The notes under the pieces were generated by a model. It saw only the letters and a list, made by a program, of their open reading frames with translations. It was not told where the DNA came from and searched no databases. From an uncultured Faecalibacterium sp. (GTDB taxonomy: Bacteria > Bacillota > Clostridia > Oscillospirales > Ruminococcaceae): a stretch of DNA of 19,630 nt. Numbering within the stretch: position 1 is the first letter of the stretch; each line of letters begins with the position of its first letter. The stretch spans positions 1 to 19,630 of the forward strand of contig CAKTCY010000044.1 of assembly GCA_934540955.1 (NCBI GenBank), written 5' to 3'. The translations under genes were made by a program, and so were the position numbers. Positions 14,338 through 19,630 of the stretch are shown here, piece by piece.

Positions 14338-15903
14338 ATGCGTGAAAGTGGTATTCTGATGCCGGTATCCAGTCTGCCCGGCCCTTACGGGATCGGCTGC
14401 TTTGGCAAGGCGGCATTTCAATTTGTAGATTTCCTGTCTGCGGCAGGGCAGACGATCTGGCAGCTGCTGCCGCTCAGCCCCACCGGCTACGGCGACAGCC
14501 CCTACCAGAGCTGCTCTGCCTTTGCGGGCAACCCCTATTTTGTGGATCTGGAAGCGCTGGAAAAGGAGGGTCTGCTGACCGCCGCAGACCTCAAGGCGGA
14601 AAGCTGGGGCAAAGACCCGCTGGAGGTGGACTACGGCACCCTGTACGTCAGCCGCTTTGCGGTGCTGCGCAAGGCCTACGCCGCATGGCGCAGCCAGTGC
14701 GCCGGGCTGCACGGCTGTGCCTACTACTACCCCGATGACTACTACGCCTTTACCCTTGCCAACGAGGACTGGCTGGAGGATTACGCCCTGTACATGGCGC
14801 TGAAGGTAGCCAACAAGATGAAGAACTGGGTGGAGTGGGACGCCCCCTACCGCCGCCGCGACAAGGCCGCGCTGGCTGCCTTTGCCGCCGCAAACGAAGA
14901 AGAGATCGGCTTCTGGAAGTTCGTGCAGTACAAGTTCAGCGTCCAGTGGCAGGCAGTCAAGACCTACGCCAACGAGAAGGGCGTGCAGATTTTGGGCGAT
15001 ATCCCCATCTACGTCTCTGCCGACTCGGTGGACGCATGGGTGGGCGGCAAGCTGTTTGAGCTGGACGCCGACGGCCGCTTTGCCCGGGTGGCAGGCTGCC
15101 CGCCGGACTACTTCTCCGCAGACGGCCAGCTGTGGGGCAACCCCCTGTACGACTGGGCATACCACAAAAAGACCGGCTACGCATGGTGGGTGCGCCGGGT
15201 GCGCCACGCACTGGGCATCTACGATCTGCTGCGCATCGACCACTTCCGCGGCTTCGACACCTACTGGGCCATCCCGGCCACCAGCGCCACTGCCCGCACC
15301 GGCAAGTGGGAGAACGGCCCCGGCATGGAGCTGTTCGATGCACTGGAGGCCGCACTGGGCAAGCTGCCCATCATTGCCGAGGACTTGGGCGAGCTGTTCC
15401 CCAGCGTGCGCAAGCTGCTGGCCGACAGCACCTTCCCGGGCATGAAGGTGCTGCAGTTCGCCTTTGGCGGCGGGGACAACGAGTATCTGCCCCATAACCA
15501 CGTCAAGAACGGCGTGGTCTACCCCGGCACCCACGACAACACCACCCTGACCGACTGGTGGGAGAACGGCGCTTCCGAAAAGGAAAAGGCCACCGCTGCG
15601 GCCTATCTGCACCTGACCTCCTGCAAGCCCACCGCCAAGGAGGTGGCAGCGGTCAAGACCGCCGCCGCGCGCACCGCGCTGCTGCGGGCGGCGCTGGGCT
15701 CGGTGGCGGACAGAGCCATCATTCCCATGTACGACTGGCTGGGTCTGGGTGCCGAAGCGCACCTGAACACCCCGGGCAAGCTGGGCGGCAACTGGGCATG
15801 GCGCGCCAGAGCCGGCTTTGACACCAAAGCACTTGCCGCGCAGATCGAAGCCGAGTGCGCCGTGTACTGCCGCTGCAATGCAGATGCTCAAAACGTGAAA
15901 TAA
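14338..15903 (+). CDS. malQ: 4-alpha-glucanotransferase (amylomaltase)
   Basis: Transfers alpha-1,4-glucan chains between maltodextrins in the cytoplasm (GH77 family). At 521 residues it is typical in length. The N terminus has GILMPVSSLPGPYGIGCFG and SPTGYGDSPYQSCSAFAGNP, both hallmarks. The catalytic set is complete: nucleophile Asp301 in LLRIDHFRGFD, acid/base Glu348 in IIAEDLG, and Asp400 in GTHDNTTL. The start ATG 14338 has a GAGGAAGG site about nine bases upstream. It stands alone between the MITE-like element and the degenerate GGDEF gene. No terminator is evident before the next promoter. It suggests use of starch or glycogen fragments. Confidence 0.96.
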   Translation: MRESGILMPVSSLPGPYGIGCFGKAAFQFVDFLSAAGQTIWQLLPLSPTGYGDSPYQSCSAFAGNPYFVDLEALEKEGLLTAADLKAESWGKDPLEVDYGTLYVSRFAVLRKAYAAWRSQCAGLHGCAYYYPDDYYAFTLANEDWLEDYALYMALKVANKMKNWVEWDAPYRRRDKAALAAFAAANEEEIGFWKFVQYKFSVQWQAVKTYANEKGVQILGDIPIYVSADSVDAWVGGKLFELDADGRFARVAGCPPDYFSADGQLWGNPLYDWAYHKKTGYAWWVRRVRHALGIYDLLRIDHFRGFDTYWAIPATSATARTGKWENGPGMELFDALEAALGKLPIIAEDLGELFPSVRKLLADSTFPGMKVLQFAFGGGDNEYLPHNHVKNGVVYPGTHDNTTLTDWWENGASEKEKATAAAYLHLTSCKPTAKEVAAVKTAAARTALLRAALGSVADRAIIPMYDWLGLGAEAHLNTPGKLGGNWAWRARAGFDTKALAAQIEAECAVYCRCNADAQNVK

Positions 15904-15975
15904 TTAGCAATCTGACGAAATTGCAAAAACAGCCGTAAAAATTTGTGCGTTTTGCTGGAAAAAACTGTATTTCAA

Positions 15976-15984
15976 TGGTATAAT
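15976..15984 (+). promoter_or_regulatory. promoter of the degenerate GGDEF gene
   Basis: A perfect extended -10, TGG-TATAAT, with no good -35 match. Transcription would start near 15991, which favours the ATG at 16070 as start codon over upstream in-frame candidates. Confidence 0.6.
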
Positions 15985-16069
15985 AGTCCTACGTTCCCGG
16001 AATTTGCGGGAAAATTGGAATTTTGCCCGTCGGAAGCGGCGGCGCGTACTGATGATGGGGAAATTACAG

Positions 16070-16858
16070 ATGGACAGAGAATGGACAGAGCAGGATCTGC
16101 GCACCTTTGCCGAGGGCGCACAGACTGCGTTTGAAACGGTATTGCTGGACGAGTTACCACAGGACACTGGCTGGCAGGACGAGGGCCTGCAGGTGAGCTA
16201 CACCCTGTGCAACGGCCGGGTAAGCTGCGTGCTGCACCGCACCGTGCGGGCAGACGGCAAGCTGTGGCGGATCACCATGTCCGCTCCGCTGGCGGGCAAC
16301 CTGCTGCCGGAGGAGCGCATGAGCGCCCGCGAGCGGGAGCTGTGCCGCGAGGACCTGACCCACGATTTTCTTTCCGGCGTGTACAACCGCCGCTACCTTG
16401 AGACCGTGATCGCCACCGAGCTGGACCGCTGGGCACAGCAGGGGCGCAAGGCCGCCGTGGCGCTGATATCGCTGGATAACGGCGCACAGCTGCGTGACAC
16501 CTACGGTCAGCCGGTGATGGATCAGCTGATCTGCTTTGTGGCAAACCAGTGGAAAAAGTATTTCGACATCCCGGGCAGTCAGATCGTCTGCCGCCTGACC
16601 GGCACCACCTTTGTGGTGGGCTGTCTGGATATGAACGGCGGGCAGTTGGCCGAGCAGATGCGGAGCATCTACGCTGAAATGCCCCACGAGTGTGTCACCT
16701 CCATGGGTATGATGAAGCGGGTGCCCTTTACCCTGAGCGTTGCAGTGGCAGGGCTGGACGAGCTGGAGGGCAGCACCAATTGCTGGCAGCGCCTGTACGC
16801 CATCTGTGACGAGCGGCTGCGCGGCATCCAGATCTCCGGCGGCAACAAGATCTGCTAG
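16070..16858 (+). CDS. degenerate GGDEF-domain protein
   Basis: A 262-residue soluble protein. Residues 1-90 have no family that I recognise. From about 92 a GGDEF fold begins with REDLTHDFLSGVYNRRYLE, the usual entry helix. The signature that should read GGDEF is TGTTF (177-181), losing both acidic residues, and ISLDNGAQLRDTYG (133-146) keeps only part of the metal/GTP site. It should not make c-di-GMP but may bind a nucleotide or a partner. The end, SGGNKIC, matches the usual close of the domain. The start is ATG 16070 with GGGGA (16057-16061) about eight bases upstream; in-frame ATGs at 16052 and 16055 are alternatives. It has its own promoter and ends at a terminator. A link with the large GGDEF-EAL protein is possible. 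Confidence 0.82.
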   Translation: MDREWTEQDLRTFAEGAQTAFETVLLDELPQDTGWQDEGLQVSYTLCNGRVSCVLHRTVRADGKLWRITMSAPLAGNLLPEERMSARERELCREDLTHDFLSGVYNRRYLETVIATELDRWAQQGRKAAVALISLDNGAQLRDTYGQPVMDQLICFVANQWKKYFDIPGSQIVCRLTGTTFVVGCLDMNGGQLAEQMRSIYAEMPHECVTSMGMMKRVPFTLSVAVAGLDELEGSTNCWQRLYAICDERLRGIQISGGNKIC

Positions 16859-16880
16859 GGTGCATCTTAAACAACCGTAT

Positions 16881-16926
16881 AAAATCCCCCTTTGGGCACA
16901 TACTAGGTGCCAAAGGGGGATTTTTT
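16881..16926 (+). terminator. terminator whose 3' arm holds the next gene's ribosome binding site
   Basis: TCCCCCTTTGG (16885-16895) pairs with CCAAAGGGGGA (16910-16920). The stem is extended inward past a one-base bulge by CAC/GTG and outward by AAAA/TTTT, and followed by T6 (16921-16926). This is a strong intrinsic terminator for the degenerate GGDEF gene. The AAAGGGGGA of its 3' arm is also the only ribosome binding site for the ATG at 16929. Confidence 0.85.
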
Positions 16927-16928
16927 GT

Positions 16929-17369
16929 ATGGAAAACCAGAAAAACGATAACCTGAACCTGCTGGAAGCGGTAGTGCAGAACACCGAGATGGGCAAAAAC
17001 ACCTTGGAGCAGATCTTACCCATGACCAACGATGTGCAGTTCAAGGCCGAGCTGCTGCGCCAGCGCAACATCTACCACCAGCTGAATCAGGAGGCACACA
17101 CCGCCATCGAGGCCTGCGGCGGCAGCGCACAGGGGCAGAGCACCATGGCAAAGCTGAACACGAAAATGGGCATCGGGCTCAAGACCCTTACGGACAAATC
17201 CACCCGCAATCTGGCCGAGATGCTCACGCAGGGCAGCGGCATGGGCGTGGTGGACTGCGTAAAAAGCTGCAAGGACTATCCCAACGCCGCCCCGGGCGCA
17301 AAGCGCCTTGCCCAGCGGTTGCAGGACTTTGAAGAGGATAACCGCATCCAGCTGGAACGGTTTTTGTAA
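16929..17369 (+). CDS. small helical protein of unknown function
   Basis: A 146-residue protein starting MENQKNDNLNLLEAVVQN. It is not recognised as a named family. The sequence looks all-helical: an amphipathic helix (8-30), a second with FKAELLRQRNIYHQLNQEAH (37-56), a third around the MAKLNTKMG segment and a C-terminal helix ending in IQLERFL. The spacing of Glu, His and Gln recalls ferritin-like or DUF2383-type bundles, but no clear metal-ligand set is seen. Cys at about 63, 110 and 114. The ATG at 16929 is three bases after the T run of the preceding terminator, and its ribosome binding site lies in that hairpin, so expression is probably conditional or low. No separate promoter was found; TATAAA at 16878-16883 lacks a -35. 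Confidence 0.72.
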   Translation: MENQKNDNLNLLEAVVQNTEMGKNTLEQILPMTNDVQFKAELLRQRNIYHQLNQEAHTAIEACGGSAQGQSTMAKLNTKMGIGLKTLTDKSTRNLAEMLTQGSGMGVVDCVKSCKDYPNAAPGAKRLAQRLQDFEEDNRIQLERFL

Positions 17370-17398
17370 ATGCTGTGCCGCTGCGCGGCAAGGGCAGA

Positions 17399-17628
17399 AC
17401 GATTTAGAATGCCCTCCGCTATGCTCTGGGCATTTTCAGCGGAAAGAATATTTTAGATTTCGAGGTTCAGAAACGCCTGCGGAGTTTGGCGGGGCAAAGC
17501 CCCTCCATCTGCTAACGCAGACCACTCCGCTGCTTGAAAGCCCCACTGGGGCTTTCATTGCTGTACAACCGCAGCCTTTTCTGAACCCCCATTTTCACGA
17601 GAGGAGCCGTAAAGGGAAACGGCAGCGC
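17399..17628 (+). repeat. dispersed hairpin repeat, copy C1 (expanded)
   Basis: Begins with the shared CGATTTAGAATGC and hairpin 1 (ATGCCC 17409-17414, GGGCAT 17428-17433), then the conserved AGCGGAAAGAATATTTT linker. Hairpin 2 is replaced by a branched structure. Outer arms GGTTCAGAAA (17464-17473) and TTTCTGAACC (17578-17587) continue into CTGCGG/CCGCAG and enclose two perfect hairpins, GGGGC-AAA-GCCCC and GAAAGCCCC-ACT-GGGGCTTTC. The conserved ATTTTCAC linker follows. It ends in the arm GCAGCGC, which pairs with GCGCTGC (17650-17656) of copy C2. Confidence 0.78.
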
Positions 17629-17649
17629 GTCTGTTTCCGTAGGAAACAA

Positions 17650-17793
17650 GCGCTGCAAATGCTGTTCACCTCTGCGACCCCTCCTGTGAAAATGCAAGGT
17701 CGGGCAGCCCGCAGGCTGCCCGACCTTGCTCTAATTTAAATAACTCTTCCGCTATTGATGCGCAAAGCGAACGCGGAGCGCATTTAAATCATC
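17650..17793 (-). repeat. dispersed hairpin repeat, copy C2
   Basis: Inverted relative to C1. On the minus strand hairpin 1 is ATGCGC/GCGCAT. Hairpin 2 is a perfect 16-bp stem (arms 17694-17709 and 17714-17729) with a TGCG loop and a sequence unrelated to the stems of the other copies. The ATTTTCAC and GGAGGGGTCG linkers are conserved. Hairpin 3 (17622-17656, with GTTTCC/GGAAAC inside) is shared with C1, so the two copies form one large palindrome. The 17370-17812 gap has no gene. Confidence 0.8.
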
Positions 17794-17812
17794 CCTCCTG
17801 CCCTACGGGCAC

Positions 17813-18733
17813 TCACTCCCACAGCTTCTCGGGGTACTGACCCTCGGCGGTCTTGCGGGCGATGGCCTCCACCACCAGAGGCTTGTCCTCCCGGTAGGTG
17901 ACGCCGAACCACTTATCGGTGCTGCGCAGCACCTGGATCTTTGCCTTGTGCTCCTCGATCAGCTCGGTCACCACCAGCGGCAGGAAGTACTCGCACTTCA
18001 GGGGGTTCACCGGCAGATTCTCGGTCAGCCAGCCCGCAAAGCGCTGCTCGGCCTCGTCCAGAAAGCTCTTGCCGAAGCCCCACAGGTTCATGCTCACGGG
18101 GGTGTCGCCGGGCAGGTCTACCCAGCTCTCGCCGCCGTCCTCGGTGTAGTGTGCGCCGCCGTCGCAGGGCTCGATGCGGGTGCGCTCGGTCACGCTCTGC
18201 AGGGTGCCGTCCTCGTTTTTGATGCACACGCCGCGTGCCACGCTGCCGTTCTCGGACAGGGTGTTTTTCAGCAGATAGCTGACCATGCAGTAGCGGTAGA
18301 AATCATCATCGGCGTGGGTGGACAGGTAATCGTACATCACCTGAAAAGCCTCCGGGCCATAGTAGTCGTCTGCATTGATGACCGCAAAGGGGCCGTCAAT
18401 GAGGGGCTTTGCAGCCAGCACGGCGTGGCAGGTGCCCCAGGGCTTTACGCGGCCCTCCGGCACGGCAAAGCCTGCGGGCAGCTCCTCCAGCTGCTGGAAG
18501 GCGTACTTCACCTTCATCGCCTTGGCCACGCGGTCGCCGATGGCTGCCTTGAAGGCGTCCTCGATCTCGTGCTTGATGACAAAGATCACGGTCTCAAAGC
18601 CGGCGCGGCGGGCGTCGTAGAGAGAATAGTCCATAATGACCTGTCCGTTGGGGCCCACCGGGTCGATCTGCTTCATGCCGCCGTAACGGCTGCCCATGCC
18701 GGCTGCCATGACGACCAGTACCGGTTTATTCAT
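17813..18733 (-). CDS. sugar-phosphate nucleotidyltransferase family protein
   Basis: A 306-residue cytoplasmic protein of the NTP-transferase (GT-A-like Rossmann) family. The nucleotide-binding signature AAGMGSRYGGMKQ is at 10-22, followed by DYSLYDARRAGF. The metal-binding NADDYYG is at 120-126, and NLWGF with KCEYFLP lies further on. Such enzymes join a sugar-1-phosphate to an NTP to give an NDP-sugar, but the exact sugar and nucleotide cannot be read here; a uridylyltransferase or mannose/glucose type is possible. The start at 18733 has AGGAGG about eight bases upstream; the open frame continues 34 codons further without a better site. It has its own promoter. Its 3' end lies next to repeat C2 with no clear terminator. 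Confidence 0.9.
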   Translation of the reverse strand: MNKPVLVVMAAGMGSRYGGMKQIDPVGPNGQVIMDYSLYDARRAGFETVIFVIKHEIEDAFKAAIGDRVAKAMKVKYAFQQLEELPAGFAVPEGRVKPWGTCHAVLAAKPLIDGPFAVINADDYYGPEAFQVMYDYLSTHADDDFYRYCMVSYLLKNTLSENGSVARGVCIKNEDGTLQSVTERTRIEPCDGGAHYTEDGGESWVDLPGDTPVSMNLWGFGKSFLDEAEQRFAGWLTENLPVNPLKCEYFLPLVVTELIEEHKAKIQVLRSTDKWFGVTYREDKPLVVEAIARKTAEGQYPEKLWE

Positions 18734-18787
18734 CTGCAATTCCTCCTGTATCTGCCGGGAGCTCCGGCGTTGTATCGTTCTGCGCCT

Positions 18788-18816
18788 ATTATACACTGCT
18801 TCGCCGCCTGTGGCAA
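18788..18816 (-). promoter_or_regulatory. nucleotidyltransferase promoter
   Basis: On the minus strand TTGCCA (18811-18816) and TATAAT (18788-18793) are 17 bases apart, a near-consensus sigma-A promoter about 55 bases upstream of the start codon. Confidence 0.8.
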
Positions 18817-18895
18817 GGCGCAGAGGGAGAGACACATCCCCAACTCCCCTGCCATACCGAATTTACATAGAACGCAACTTTTAGTTGCCAAACTA

Positions 18896-18924
18896 TTGCC
18901 TTTTACTGGAAAATATTGTATACT
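18896..18924 (+). promoter_or_regulatory. promoter of the small membrane protein gene
   Basis: TTGCCT (18896-18901) and TATACT (18919-18924) with a 17-base spacer. The leader to 19018 is about 87 bases. It is divergent from the nucleotidyltransferase promoter, with about 80 bases between the two -35 boxes. Confidence 0.75.
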
Positions 18925-19017
18925 TGTCCCAATCAGCGCAAGTATTGCTTGCCAAAACATTCGCGTATTTGAAAGCAAAAGCTTGTCAACGCAGACGAGA
19001 AAGAGAGGATTTCACCT

Positions 19018-19539
19018 ATGAACGAGGCCGTAACCAAGCGTTTTCTGCTTTACTTCCGCCTGATGCTGCTGGCATGGATCTTGGTCGCAAACGCCGTCAT
19101 CCACCTTACCGGCATGGAGTACAGCTGGCTGATCTTCCTGAGCAACATCATGATGTTCACGCTGGAGGGCGATGTGAAGGATCGCCTTGTCACCGTGGAG
19201 CTGGGCGGCCTTGTGGGTCTGGTGCTCACCGTGGCGGCGCTGCTGTCCATCAGTGCCCTGACCCCCATTCTGGGCGATTTCCTCGGCTTTATCCTGCCGC
19301 TGGCCGTGGTGCTGTTCATCCTCATCATCCTGCACCCCTATGCACCCAAGGTGCTGAACAACGTGGGCTTTGCCTACCTGACCGTTGCCTGCATCGATAT
19401 CCCTGCACTGACCGCCCATCTGCCGCAGTTCTTTATCACCTTCATCGTGGGCTCTGTGATCTTTAACGGCGTCTGCGTGCTGCTGATGAAGCCCGCCAAG
19501 GCGCTGGCTGTGCGCAGCGTGGAGAAGCAGGGCGCATAA
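19018..19539 (+). CDS. small integral membrane protein, DUF1097-like
   Basis: A 173-residue, very hydrophobic protein with about five membrane segments (roughly 10-30, 38-50, 60-82, 86-106, 130-157). It has an amphipathic charged loop, EGDVKDRLVTVELG, after the second. The size and layout recall the DUF1097/YcdZ family of inner-membrane proteins, but I am not certain and no substrate can be suggested. The start ATG 19018 has a GAGAGGA site about eight bases upstream. It is alone under its own promoter. No terminator hairpin is visible in the 25 bases after the stop, before the next promoter. Confidence 0.8.
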   Translation: MNEAVTKRFLLYFRLMLLAWILVANAVIHLTGMEYSWLIFLSNIMMFTLEGDVKDRLVTVELGGLVGLVLTVAALLSISALTPILGDFLGFILPLAVVLFILIILHPYAPKVLNNVGFAYLTVACIDIPALTAHLPQFFITFIVGSVIFNGVCVLLMKPAKALAVRSVEKQGA

Positions 19540-19564
19540 AAAAGTACATTTCCGCCGCTATCCC

Positions 19565-19593
19565 TTGATTTTTTTGCTCCGGCGTGCTACAAT
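19565..19593 (+). promoter_or_regulatory. promoter for a gene beyond the right end
   Basis: TTGATT (19565-19570), a 17-base spacer ending in TGC, and TACAAT (19588-19593) make a good extended sigma-A promoter. The gene it drives lies outside the window. Confidence 0.7.
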
Positions 19594-19630
19594 CAGCGTA
19601 GTTTCATCCTGTCCAAAACATTGATGCGGA

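Noticed and set aside
14281..15891. Minus-strand open frame of 536 codons opposite malQ
   Set aside because: malQ has all catalytic residues on the plus strand; the opposite frame is a shadow.
16004..16069. Extended N terminus of the degenerate GGDEF protein from a TTG codon
   Set aside because: The TTG would lie about 13 bases after the expected transcription start and has no ribosome binding site; the added residues are Arg-rich and atypical.

Overview
The window looks like chromosomal DNA of a low-motility, GC-rich gut Firmicute, most likely Faecalibacterium prausnitzii or a close Oscillospiraceae relative. The basis is the combination of Firmicute-type ribosome binding sites (AAGGAG/GGAGG), TATAAT promoters often with an extended TGn, a DUF6472 mini-protein, a CmpB-type membrane protein, ptsH-ptsI, and intergenic regions packed with palindromic repeats. 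The organism call is from recognition, not a database search. No rRNA, tRNA, CRISPR array, transposase or phage gene was seen.

Layout. 1-431: non-coding, a truncated palindromic repeat followed by copy A of a hairpin-rich dispersed repeat. 432-1085: single-TM protein (DUF4830-like). 1374-3378: ptsH and ptsI, the general PTS proteins, separated by an intrinsic terminator. 3442-4991 (minus): a thioredoxin-reductase-like flavoprotein and a Crp/Fnr regulator in one operon, divergent from a cytoplasmic asparaginase (5161-6168). 6177-7246 (minus): azlC-azlD branched-chain amino acid exporter. 7378-7511: repeat copy B. 7578-10244 (minus): large GGDEF-EAL-GGDEF protein. 10432-13825 (minus): alaX, trmB, DUF6472 and CmpB genes, with a MITE-like element between alaX and trmB. 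13826-14337: hairpin cluster plus a second MITE-like element. 14338-15903: malQ. 16070-16858: degenerate GGDEF protein. 16929-17369: unknown helical protein whose ribosome binding site lies in a terminator hairpin. 17399-17793: repeat copies C1 and C2 head to head. 17813-18733 (minus): sugar nucleotidyltransferase. 19018-19539: small membrane protein. A strong promoter at 19565-19593 fires off the right end.

How it fits together. The genes are mostly housekeeping: sugar uptake control (HPr, EI), glucan and nucleotide-sugar metabolism (malQ, nucleotidyltransferase), amino acid handling (asparaginase, AzlCD), tRNA quality and modification (AlaX, TrmB), redox control (flavoprotein plus Crp/Fnr regulator) and cyclic-di-GMP signalling. 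The most unusual material is non-coding. A dispersed element occurs four times, in three loci, with conserved flanks around hairpins whose stems differ between copies yet remain complementary. Other points worth a look are an HPr with Lys at the regulatory Ser46 position, a TrxR-like protein without the NADPH HRR motif, and the terminator/RBS overlap at 16881-16931.
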